From Ceratodon purpureus (Eukaryota > Streptophyta > Bryopsida > Pseudoditrichales > Ditrichaceae), in the NCBI GenBank assembly GCA_014871385.1, contig CM026428.1, positions 9,406,772 through 9,470,771 of the forward strand: DNA of 64,000 nt, written 5' to 3'. Below, in pieces: positions 35,731-47,599 of the stretch. Numbering within the stretch: position 1 is the stretch's first letter; each line of letters starts with the position of its first letter. The notes beneath the pieces were generated by a model. The model was not told the origin of the DNA, did not search any database, and worked only from the letters and a program-made list of their open reading frames with translations. The position numbers were made by a program, and so were the translations under genes.

Positions 35731-38687
35731 GGTGACGAAGAAAACCGACGTCTAGATCCAAGAAACAAGACGACGCGACGGCGGCGGCGTAGATTCCAAC
35801 TTCGCCTCGAGACTAGCACAAAACGAAGAAGCTCTAGACAATGGGTTTTCTCTGAGCACTGGGTTTGTATGAGACGCTGTGCACCAACTCGCCTTGGGAA
35901 GAGGAAGGTGGAGGGCGGGGAGCAGCCTAGAGTGGTGCCTGGCAGAAAAAGCTGGGAAGGAAAAAGGCGAGGAAAGGGGACCATTGAAAAACGTGGAGCA
36001 TGGGCCTTCGAAGTCGCAGCAGCCACACTAACTTCGTTACGTTCATACATCACTTGCATCGCCACCGCTCTTCATTCATCGGCCTCCATGAGTCGTCACT
36101 CATGCTGTCAGATTCGCTGCCAACGAGACCCTCGTCACTTCAATCACCTTCACCGTTTTGCATCATTCCGGAGGTCAGAAGATTGCTGCAAGTAGACGAG
36201 TATGTTACGTCATGTGCGTTCATGTTGTGAGTGAATTTCTTTCACAAGTTACCTTGTCCACCGATTTCTGAGAAAATTAGCAACTGATGTTTACAGATGG
36301 ATCTGGATTTTTGCCCATATTGTGAGTCAAATGCACATGGACCAGCGTGGCCCATGATTAGCTTGGAAGGTCAGAGATGAGGTGCCTGAACTAGTGGCAT
36401 TATTCGTTTGAGGGCTCTATCAGTGAGGTCAGATAATACACTTGAACAGTGCCACTTTTACCAACGTCACCACTCACGTCTTGGAATATGCGTGTGTACA
36501 TTTGCTCTAGAACCCTGTTCGCAACGGTGACTAGAACAGCTTCCTCCACCGTCCATTCAACGGGACTTAAGCAGCTTTTGAGTTCTAAGATAAGCAGTTG
36601 ATGTCTCTTCAATGAGTTTAGGGACCATCCTGGATTTGAAACTCTTCGCAGCACAAGCCAGTGTTGTTGGATGTTGAGAATGGGAATACAGCACCGGAGA
36701 GATCTTCACAGGCTCGGATGATGTTACAATTGGGTCTCAGCTCCATTCGCAATGAGGTGGTGACTTGACTTCAATAAACGGATTCATGTTTCGAAGTGAT
36801 CTTGCTCTCGTTCATACTCGATTGTCATTGCAATATCTGGAAGGTAAAGGTTCACAGGGAGTTTGTTTTGGGGATTTCCTTTCAGAGTTGAGAGCTGCGA
36901 AGTTCCACATGTGGTCGTGCACTTGTACATACTTGTACAATGTACTAGTTATTTGGATATGGCCTTGTCCTGTTCATTTTCTGTTTCAATCGACTGCAAA
37001 TGAGGCCCATGTGTAAAGTTTGGCATGGATGAGCAATTACCTGGACGCATATAATGGTGATGGTATCAGAAACTCTGAAAGGGTTGCAAAGTGTCCAGTA
37101 AAGTAGTAGCAAGGCTGGTGCGCAATGTGTGGTTGCTTGAGAAGCATGAGCATATTTTCTGGAAGAACCTGCTCAAACTGCATCGCCATGGGGCAGCCTT
37201 TACTTGTACTTTCATTTAGAAACACATCCAGGATTGTGCGTAGTGCTGTGAAGATACTAAAAAGATGCTTGCAACTGAAACAAATTTGCCTGGAAGTGGG
37301 CTCTTAATTCCTCATATGCAGGGTATTAATTATAAATTACGTGGAAGAAGTGGAAAATTCACAACATATCTTGTTTACCACCTTGCACTGTTGGCACATT
37401 GATGTCACAGGTTTCTTCTTTCCAACTCTCTTTTGACATGTTAACTTATTGCACATACAGACTGAGAGGCTCAATTGTGGTTGCTGCAAAGGAACAGCTT
37501 ATTACCATCAGAGAAAGTTGATCAACACACAATGTATGAAGGTGAGGTAATGTGGGAAGCAAGAAGGATAACATTAGCTTCAAGACACAAAACACAATGA
37601 TATTTATGAGTAATTTCTACAGGGGATTAAACTGGGAATACAAGTATATAGCCCATTTTCATTTGAAACCCTAATTTTGTGATCCCTTTTCACTTTTGTG
37701 AGCTCTAAGAGAGAAAGTCAAATAGTTTTTGACTTACTACATGGAGCAACTTTTCATATGAGCATGGGATGGGCTTGAATACTCCCAATTTAATGATAAA
37801 ATGATTTTCTGAAGGAAATCTTCTAGGTATTAAACTCGAGGTATGAGTATTTAAAGAAGAATAGTAGGCTTGTATCATTTGTAGCCCTAATCCTATGAAG
37901 CCTCTCTACATCTCTCGGATCTCTCTTCCAATCATATGAGTAGTCAAACCTTTTTTGACCTTCCAATAGAGTAACTTCCTTGTTTGCACTTTGGACTTCC
38001 GCGCTAAGTTGTGGATGCCTCTATTGGAGGATGTGTTGGGTTGATAGGTGATCAACATGTGCATGGCCACAAGGTCGGATTTTGCAGTGGGCAAGCTTTG
38101 TTTGTTCGTTCTGAAGCTTTGTACACACGAGAGGCCAGGTGTATGGTTTGGACTTCAACGTATCATGTGCTGGTGTTGGAGCCATCTCACTACGCATCTG
38201 CATAGCAAAAAACACTCTTCAGTAGCAAAATAAAAGATCTTTGATCATTTTATTAGTAAGTTGGCATGAATCCAAAAACATAGTTTTAACGTTTTGATGA
38301 TTTAAGTTTGTACAATATACACCTGTTTAATCTTGTTGAGTTCCAAGTCAAGTCCAATTGCTGAGTGTTTTAATTTAGATAACTTTGAAGCCATTTCTTT
38401 CATTGTTGCCTGCTAGATTACTGATAAAATATGATTAATATTAGTAATTCATACTTTAATACCTATGTTTTTCATTCAAATATAACTTATAAAATTAAAA
38501 GAATATTAATATAGGCCAAATTTTGATTATTTTATTTTATCAAATTTGAAAACTTCAAACCAATAGAGTTGTTTTTATTAGTTTTTTTTGTTAATACAAA
38601 ATGAACTGTTGTCATGAATATTATTGAATATTAAAAATAGTTAAGATTAAAAAGTATTTATTTTTTATACAATAGATGAGTTATTAT
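35731..38687. other. Intergenic region
   Basis: 35731-36070 is the NDPK promoter/leader side. 37590-37960 holds two diverged, roughly 200-bp similar segments sharing GTAGCCC, GTCAAA and TTTTTGAC blocks. No exon with both splice support and a recognisable protein was found. From about 38240 the DNA becomes strongly AT-rich. Confidence 0.4.
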
Positions 38688-41600
38688 TTATAGAAAATCT
38701 GATAAGTACTTTACCATTACAAGTTTTGATGGAAGTGCTTCTCTTGTCATCAATAGACACGATTTTGAACTGAAGAGATTTTTAGAAATAGAACTTGAGT
38801 TATAAAATGTTATAGAATTGATTATATAAAAATACACATACTCAAAATTGATGCATTCTTGATGCATTTTTCTAATCATCTATTTTGATTTTCTTAGTTT
38901 TTTTTCGTATTTATTCAACAATACACAAGATAAAATGGTATTTACCAACTATGTATAGGAGGATGGTAACAAACAATACAATCTTCACGATAATTGACTG
39001 ATGGCGGCCCACAAGCCACACAATTTTTAGTAGAATCAACTTTGAAGTCATTTGCATTTAAACACTTTGATGATTTAAGACCATTCAATTTGCCATTGTT
39101 CATAAAAGAATGACCATTTTTGGCAACTTTTTTAGCTCTTTCAAAAGATTTGCAAACATGGTAACTTTGAGTTTTTTTCAAATTGCAAGCAAGCATAGCC
39201 ATAAAATCTCTTTCTTCAAAAGAATTCCATAATTTTTTCTTAGTAAAGTTTTCTATCTTCTTCTCTTCCTTGACTTTAAAATTTTCTGCAACACCTTTGA
39301 TATTGTCTTCAAAATGTTGTTTGTTAAAACAAACATGTACTCCATGTTCTGAAGATTGTTTTTTATAACAAACATGAACGTAAGGTCTTTCTGAAGATTG
39401 TCTACTTTCACATGCATGAACATGTCCTTCAGAAGAATTTTTATCATAACATGTATGAATCTGCCCTTCTGAAGATCTTTCATCATCGTTCAAAGATGAT
39501 ATTAATTTATCATCATTCAAAGATGATATTACTTTATCGTCGTTCAAAGATGATATTAATTTATCATCATTCAAAGATGATATTACTTTATCATCGTTCA
39601 AAGCTGATGTTACTTTATCATCGTTCAAAGATGATATTACTTTATCATCGTACAAAGATTTACTCGTACTTTCACTTGAAGAATAATAACTAGATTTTGA
39701 TTTGATTTCAGTGTTGTATATATCTTCTGAGGATATACTTTTAGTACTTGAATTTGTTAACAAATGTGTATTTGGTTGAGAATACAATGTGAGTACATCA
39801 TTTTCATTCGCATTGCAAGGATTGCATAAACGAGGTAATGATTTTGGTAATTTTTTATTGCCTTTAGATTTTATATAACTCAAAGATTGAGCTCCAATTT
39901 GATACTTCCAACCTTTTTGTAACCAAATTAATCGTCTACATCGAAATCCAGAGTAATGTGATTGAATCTTAATTGCAGCAGCATTCAATCTTCGCTGCAA
40001 ATTATTGTTATTAGTTGTGTATATAAACTTATATATTTAATTTTTAAGTTTGGAATATTTTTTGAATTTAAAAATATTTTAGATGGCACATGTAAAATTT
40101 ACCTTGAAGTTATTTAAGACAGCTGAGAAAAATCTTCCCCATATAGGGCCATTTTTACGTTTTTGAATTATTGGATTTGTTTTAGTAAAAGTCATCCACG
40201 AGCTTGGTAGACTTTTAGACTTCAAAACTTGAAGTTCTTTTCTTGAATTTTTGGTGTTTTGAATTTTTCCATGAATCTCTTTAGAGTTGTCTTCATTTAT
40301 TTGAGGTACAGAAACTATGTATTTCCAAAAATATTTTAAAATAAGACCAAATGAATATAAAAATATATATTAAAAGATAAAAATATGTAATTACATTCAT
40401 TCTATTGAAGATTGTGAAATGTAGAATGCTAGAAATTTTAGAAGATGGATTAAAGATAGATAAAGATAGTTGGCTTTTATTATTGAAATTTTGAAATTTT
40501 GAAAATTTTATTATTGGTCTAATAATGATTGTTTTTCAAGACTAAAGCAAAATTGCATCAAGATGAAACAATTCTTAGTTTGTTTTCTCAAAAAATATCA
40601 ACAACCATTTTTTTAGACTTGCCTAGATAAAAAAAATGAGGTCATCAAGGTTGATCTTGATATTTAAGATTATTATCATTATTAAATACTAATTTTTAAA
40701 ATTTAAATTATACTTTTGCTTAAGAATAATTGTTTTAGTAACTAGTTACCTTCATGAGTTTTTATCAAATCTTGAGTATTTAATTCAATATTTTGATTTT
40801 CTGAGTCTTCAATACTTTTAGTATTTAAATCATTATGGAGTGTATCTACTTCACTATTTGTAATTGTTGATGAGTCATTTGTTGAACATGGTCTAATGGA
40901 AACATCTTCAAATGTACATTTAGATTCATTTGCATCACATTCATTGAATTGATTTGATTTATTAAAAGATGTTTCTTTATTAGATGGATTCTTCATTGAA
41001 ATATCACAAATTGACTCCAAGCGTACAGATTCTTCAGTAGTTTGTGAAACATTTGTTCCAAGAGTGGAAGGTTTATTTGAACTATTTGTTTTTGAAGTAG
41101 ATTCATCATCTTTTATTGATGATATTAATTCAATATCATTTTCAAATTCATCCAAGTCATATTCATTGCAACAATCATCCTTGGTTTCAATTGCATTATT
41201 GGACAAACAATTGTTGTTTTTGGTTTCATTAGACATATTTGGGTTGGAAGTCATAGGATATATGTTTGTATACATCATGCTTTCATGCCATTTAGAAGTA
41301 GATGTTTCTTCCAATTCCAGTCGGGAATTTAAACAAAAATTGATATCATCTTTTATATTAGAACTTGAAATGTCAGTGTCTTCATGTTCATTGTTTACAT
41401 TTAATGGCACATCCGTAGAATTAACATCCTCAAAGTGACAATTTATGTTAAATACAGAAGTTGAAATGTCATATGGATTTAGTTCAATTTCATTTATACC
41501 CACATCTTCATCATTCATTTCTTCTTCTTCAAAGCTTTCAATTGATTCATTGTTCAAGTCAGTTTTGATTGACTCTTTATAAAAATTTAACTCTTGTTTT

Positions 41601-44143
41601 TCATAAATTGCATTGTCATGTAATATATCCTTTTCATAAAGACCATCATTGCTTTGAACTTGAAAACTTTGAATTTTTTCATCAGCAGCATCAATAGTAA
41701 CAAATTCTTGGATTGAATTCAATTTTTGACATTCAATCTTTTTATTACAATTTATTTGATTTTGTTCCAAAAACTGATCAGTTTTTTGTTCCAAAATTGT
41801 TCCACAATCTATTGTTTGAATTCCAGAATTTATTGTGGGTTGACTAATATATAACATTGTATGAAGATGATCACCACAACATTGTTCTTTTGTATAAAAA
41901 GTATTCTCTGTTTGTGATGCTTCTGTTTTTTGAGTTTCAAAATCCTTAGTTAAATTTTCAAATGAAATTGATTTAAAATCAATATCATTTTCATACTGAC
42001 AAGAAGAATCAATCTTTGTATCCGCAATATCACATGTATTTAAAGTTTCGGTTTCTAAAGGCAGTTCTACAATTACAATATCATTGTTAACAAGTGTTTC
42101 AAAAGTCTTTTCAGATGTTGTATTACTTGAAATTGAACCATTTAGAGAATCATCATCTTCAAAAGTAGGCAATTGTTGTGACAATATGAAATTATTATAA
42201 TCATTGAGGCCTTTTCTATCATCCCAATGTTTTGTATTTGGATAGAAAAGTTGGCTGTTATTTATATAAACATTTTTTGTATGGTATGTTTCATTGATTA
42301 CGTCTTTTTTTTGAGAATTTTTTTTATCGTCTTCTCTTGTATCACAAAAATTCTAAACAAGTATAAATTAAAAATTAATGAATTGATAAATTTGTATATT
42401 ATACTATATGTATGTTAGAAACCTCATATATGATTATATCGTTGTCCAAACTGAAAAAAATAATTCAAATATATACCAAATGTTTTTGAATACATACATG
42501 TGTAATCAAACAATATATATTATGTTATAAGAAAATAAATAAGAAATATGTAATACCAAATAATTTTTTATAAAAAAATATTACATTTTTGCTTAGCTTG
42601 ATTTTTTATACATGCATCCAAAAAAATTCTACCTTAGCTTGAGGTGAATTAGAATTTAAAAGTGTAGTCATTAACATAGTTTGTTTTTGCACTCCGTCAA
42701 CAACTACAGTTCCAAGTTCACGATTTACACCTACAACATCTTGTATTAAACCATATAAACCTGCAAAGATTATTTTGTTTGTTTGTATAATTTCATATTT
42801 AGGTTGATTGTCTTAAATATCCATATATTATTTTATATCAAATATAGTAATATCATATGTAATTTTTACATTAGCTGTTTAATTTGTCAATTTAAAGTTG
42901 TGTAATTTAGTTATAATTAAGTCTATGTCATAGATCATTAAAATCATTTGAAATTTTAATTAAATGATTTTAATAAGGTAACAATAATAGATAATGACCT
43001 GCACACGCCTCTGAATGAACCTTTGATTGGTCAGTTAAGGCTTTTGTAATATTTTGAGTAATTGAATCAACCATATTCAATACACTTGTATTTTCAAGCA
43101 CGGTATTTGCCGATCTTTCTACTAATGGTTTTGGATGTTGCAAATTGGATTGGAAAAGAACTTTATCTTCTATGTTTTTGTCTTCACACTTTGAAGATTC
43201 ATGTGAAGTCTAAACAACAATTACATCAATGCTTTAAACTTCTTGTATATGTCATGTCTAAAGAATATTTGATACTTAAGTATATATTCTTTACATATGT
43301 AATGCAAAAAATGTGTCTACATACCTCTTCTTGAGATAAAGAATCTTGAAATCTTTGAGGAGTAGAACAACTTTTAAACTTTTGATTTACAAATAACTTT
43401 GGATGTTTTATTTTTGAACATGAAGAAAGATAATGAATTTCCTCTCGATTTTCAATATGAGCATTAAAAGTTTGCAAGGCATCTTCACTTTTGTTCCATG
43501 GATCTATGTAAAATATTTAATAATTTCAACAGCTATTCAAAAAAATATTTAGAATTTTAAATTTTATCTTGTGAAAAAATTCTTTAAAGAATATTTAACT
43601 TAAGTTTGTCATTTTTTCCTTAGGAAAAAAAAAAAATATAAAATCTTGGGATTCCAAATTTAAAACTAAATAACACATATTTTGAGAAATTGATTTGATG
43701 TGAGATTCTTTTGTCAGATTTAATATATCACAACTATACAATACAAACAATATTCTCTTAGTATTTTGTGGAATAATCTTGTGCTGAATCATTGATTATT
43801 TTAAAATTCAAAAAGGGAGATATATTTTCATTTCAAATTTTTTTAAACATAAATCTAAACTAGCTTACATAAAAATTATTCAATAATTTCATCGATTTAT
43901 AAAAAATATTTTAATAATTAATTGATTATTAGATTACAATTGTACGCAGGAAATATGTACTACTCACTAGTGTTAGTAGGCCAATCATCTTCAAAATTTG
44001 TAGCATATCCTTTGTATATAGGAATTGATGGTGATACCTCTATCATCCTCTCAAGATTTATAAAATGTCTTTTCTTTTTGGCTTTTCTATTTAAAAGTCT
44101 CACTGGTTCCATATTTTTTATGAATTTGTGAGCATGTAAAACT
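38688..44143 (-). CDS. Large IQ-motif protein of unknown family (5' end unresolved)
   Basis: Minus-strand exons: about 44143-43968, 43503-43325, 43209-42999, 42760-42633, 42352-40750, 40314-40103, 39994-38946 and 38793-38688. Seven internal junctions have GT-AG borders and compatible phases, giving a protein of about 1,200 aa or more. The first listed exon has a good donor (ACTA|GTGAGT) but an uncertain start. Exon 5 is a 534-codon Asn/Ser/Asp/Glu-rich low-complexity region. Exon 7 opens with an IQ motif (AAIKIQSHYSGFRCRR), implying calmodulin binding. Seven 9-residue repeats (ISSLNDDKL/V) follow, then four SSE-x-H-x-C repeats and a Cys-rich end (NCVACGPP, EDCIVCYHPP). Codon use is very AT-rich. 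I do not recognise a family; function unknown. Confidence 0.72.
39484..39665 (-). repeat. 27-bp coding minisatellite in the IQ-motif gene
   Basis: About seven tandem 27-bp units encode ISSLNDDKV/L. Units differ by a few substitutions that mostly swap Val/Leu or Ser/Ala. The period is a multiple of three, so the frame is kept, which supports this being translated. Confidence 0.85.
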
Positions 44144-44145
44144 CT

Positions 44146-46739
44146 ATTTTCATTTTATGTGTTTCTTCTTGTGAATCATTTAACAATTAATGGGCTTCAA
44201 AGTTTGTTTTGTATCTACTATAGCCTCAAGAAACATGTTGTCTACCTAAAAATTTAAGAATATATCAAAATATAATTTAACTTAATATTAAATAGTACAA
44301 CTAAAATAATTGTAGAATACAACAAAGATAGACATGTATTTTTTTTTTAGAATCATATACTGAATAAGTTAAATATTTTTGAATTCAACTAAACAACATA
44401 AATCACAAACTGAATTTTATGTTAGTATTTGGCCAATGTACATTCAAATTTACCACATTAATATTGTATACTACATTATAATATGGATTACTATATAGTA
44501 CGATAGCCAATTTAATGTGTAAAAACATATGAAAGTAATCATACGTATGAATTTGATGAATGCATGTAAATTATTGTATAATTTGTACCTTTGAAATTTT
44601 GAGTAATAATACAGTTCAATCTATAAGAGATATCACACTAAAAATTCATAACATTTTTAAAATCAAATTTAGTCACAATATTAATTCGAACATAAAAAAT
44701 TCGTATTTTAGTATGTTTAGAAAATATTACCAATATATCTCTTTAAAATCATAAACCCTAAATACATTAAGAATTCTTAAATAATTCTTCCTCCAACTTC
44801 TATAATAGATTTCAATATAATTGCTATATATTATGTCTATTGTTTATTTATGTGGCTCATCACTCATTGAAAGTAGTAATATATTTATGAAAATTGGGTG
44901 GATAATTTAAAATTCTAGCATTGAGATGTATTTTCCAATCAATTAGGTTATGATTTTTGTGCAAAAATTTTCACTCAAACAACAAGCACAAGTGGAGTAA
45001 ATGAAGATGTGAGATCAAGGTGAGTCTTTGGACCTCAGAAAACCAAGTCAATTTACAAAGAATTCTAAAGTTGCTAGACCTTCAATACAAGTAGATAGCC
45101 TAAAATGCTACATGACATCCAAGATGTTAATTCCAAGGTATAAGCAAAAGGTGTTAAGAATATTATGAATATTTGTAAGAAACCTATTTTTTAGACAATT
45201 GTATTGAAGTGAAAAAATGATCTAGTCTTAAACCATGAGTAATAAAGTTCATCTCTATGCTCATAGAAAAATTACTCCATGTACTAAATCAACATTGATT
45301 GACTCTTACTCTAAAGATGAGAAAGAACACAAAGAAGAGAAGAGGAAGCACACAAAAGAGAATAGGGGTCACATGGTTAGGATTTCCAATGAAAATAGGT
45401 TATCTCCAATTTAACAAAATGGGCTATCTTCAATACTTGCTAACACTCTCAATTTAAGAATTCTTGTCACACCAATGTTTGGCCATGGTTGAACACAATT
45501 TAATGATTCCTTAAACTATGTAGCTAGAACAAGTGCATCCATTGTACAAGCATAAGTTGTGAACACTTGACATGCTCTTCAATTCATTACAATTCTTACG
45601 CGCATCAGCAACAAAGATTCACTTCATTCTCATCGGACAACTTTGAGTACATTCTGCTTCAGTATGGTTTTAATACCTCATTGAGCTACAAACCCCCATT
45701 TTAGAATCTAGGTCATAATTTGGAGCCACTGCCCAAGATGAAGTTGTGTCCAACAAAATCCAGATTGTATCAATTGCACAAGTAATTCTAAATGTGCAAT
45801 TGCAAATTTCATTTTTACAAATCAAGGATAGAGAAAGGGATGTGTTGCTTCTCACCTTGCCAAGAGGATTTGGTTCTTTCCTCGCTCAGAAATCCTGGTA
45901 AAGAAGAAGCATAAACAAGAAGAAGAACTCCAACTCGGAAGGGGCTAACGTGAATATAGTGTTTGTTCATCCTATTCACTAATCCGATGGCCAATGGACA
46001 AAGAATAATGAATCTAAAGCTAAAGCATAATCATAAAACATAAACATAGCTTCGTGATGAGCTTGTTTTGATTTTCTTCTGTCAACAACTCTCGGTGTTT
46101 TCGTCATGATTTGGCACATCTTAGATAGTTCAAAATCTCGTAGATCGGTGGATGAATCAAATTATGTAAGTTGGAGAGTGAAGGCAATTCGGCCAGACAC
46201 GAAGGGGCAAACCAGAGTATTGCAGACGTTTCTTATCCCAACCGTTCCACCGATGGTACTCTAAGTCATGTACAATCTCAATTGAAAAATCAATCTTCCT
46301 TGGATTAAACTAATCTTGACAATGTGCATTTGGAAGAAACTGAGGCAGACATGGCCCTTTCACCCAAGTCAAGTAGATGAAATCATTGCATATCAAAAGT
46401 TAACTTCATGTGCTACAAAAAATAGTTGTAATATCTGTTATATTAGATGTAAGTCATGGTCCCAAACTACTCTGTTGTAGTGGAAGCTCTAAAAGGCTAG
46501 AATGGACATAATTTTTTAGGCTCTTACCAGGCTTGCTTGCAAGCTCGACTTGTATGATAACACCGTGATCAATGATGTCCAGCCATACCATGATGGCCAC
46601 TTTTACGATGCCTTCCGAAAATGTTCAAATAAGGGCTTGGCACATCTTTGAATGCTCATACCTCAAAATTGACTTTTTGTAATGCATTGAGTTTTTGTAA
46701 TGTATTATAAGCAATTGAAAAAATCTTCAATTTTTGAAA
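44146..46739. other. AT-rich region with a weak Copia protease-like trace
   Basis: Mostly non-coding. The missing 5' exon(s) of the IQ-motif gene should lie in the first part. At about 45790-45670 on the minus strand a frame reads IWILLDTTSSWAVAPNYDLD, which loosely resembles the Copia protease pattern WILDSGAS...PN.D. It could be an old retroelement trace but is not called as one. Confidence 0.35.
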
Positions 46740-46744
46740 GCAAT

Positions 46745-47250
46745 TGAAAAAAAGACTTTGGAGTACAAGTGAATGCAAATATAGTAAGGTATGCTCTTTC
46801 TAAACATAGTGTGAGGGCACAAGTGAAGAAAAAAAAGCTTCAACTTTTTTTAGAAGAAATATCACCAGATGTTTAGTATTTGCTACAACACACCAATATT
46901 GGACTATAAATGATTGGAGCCAAGTAATCTTATGAGATGAGTCTAAGAATAACCGGTTTTGTTTAGATAGAATGCCTTAGTATTGGATACGTGATTCGGA
47001 ACAATTTTCATCTTGAATTGTTTCTCAAATAGAGAAATATGGTGGTGGAGACACTATGATTTGGGGAAGCATGTCTATTCATGGACCAAAAATAATGTGC
47101 AAAGTTGAAAGTTGTATAAACCAACATCAGTCTTGAGAGATCTTGGTACAAGATTTATTTCAAATAATTTACGAATTTCATTTATACCCTTCTCATGATT
47201 TTCTTAACACATGCTCATGTACATAGGACAACCTTATTTCAACTTCTACT
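46745..47250 (+). pseudogene. Degenerate Tc1/mariner-type transposase remnant
   Basis: Conceptual translation over several frames gives VRYALSKHSVRAQVKKKKLQ, then YWTINDWSQVIL and DESKNNRFCLDRM, then EKYGGGDTMIWGSMS. This order matches the catalytic region of Tc1-like transposases (W..V...DES.F, and K.GGGSVMVWG). Multiple stops and frameshifts make it non-functional. TIRs of this element were not identified. Confidence 0.65.
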
Positions 47251-47378
47251 TTAACTTGATAAAAATGAATTAATTTTTCCTAATAAATAGAAATTTCTAT
47301 ATTTTAAACATTTTTTGTCCATTTTTTATATTAACTTCATTTATTTGATGGGATTCATATAAAGCAAAAAAAATCATA

Positions 47379-47597
47379 GTCCCTCCGTCTCACTAAAAGA
47401 CCATTGTTTGTTAATAATAACAAATTTAAGGGCATTTCTAAATTTAAAAACAATATTGGAAAATTTGAAAAAATGTGGCCAAATTTAGAAATAAATTAGC
47501 CAAATTTAGAAATAATTTGGCCAAATTTAGAAACCACTCTCTTATTTTGAGACAGATTATTTTACCAAACCAAGGTCTTTTGGTGAGACTGAGGGAG
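47379..47597. mobile_element. Stowaway-like MITE, 219 bp
   Basis: Left TIR GTCCCTCCGTCTCACTAAAA + GACC (47379-47402) and right TIR (47574-47597, GGTCTTTTGGTGAGACTGAG + GGAG) pair over 24 bp with few mismatches. TA flanks both ends (47377-47378, 47598-47599). CTCCCTC(C/A)GT is the typical Stowaway terminus. The interior has tandem GCCAAATTTAGAAATAA-like units. No coding capacity. Confidence 0.85.
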
Positions 47598-47599
47598 TA

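Noticed and set aside
35662-36195. 177-codon plus-strand frame
   Set aside because: Antisense to the first NDPK exon at its start, then low-complexity Arg-rich sequence; no family match.
39412-39693. Plus-strand frame made of HHSKMILLY-type repeats
   Set aside because: Antisense reading of the 27-bp minisatellite in the IQ-motif gene.
41064-41438. 124-codon plus-strand frame
   Set aside because: Shadow of the long low-complexity exon of the IQ-motif gene on the other strand.
45670-45855. Copia protease-like motif on the minus strand
   Set aside because: One loose motif (WILLDTTSSW...PNYD) with no gag, integrase or RT trace nearby; too weak to call an element.
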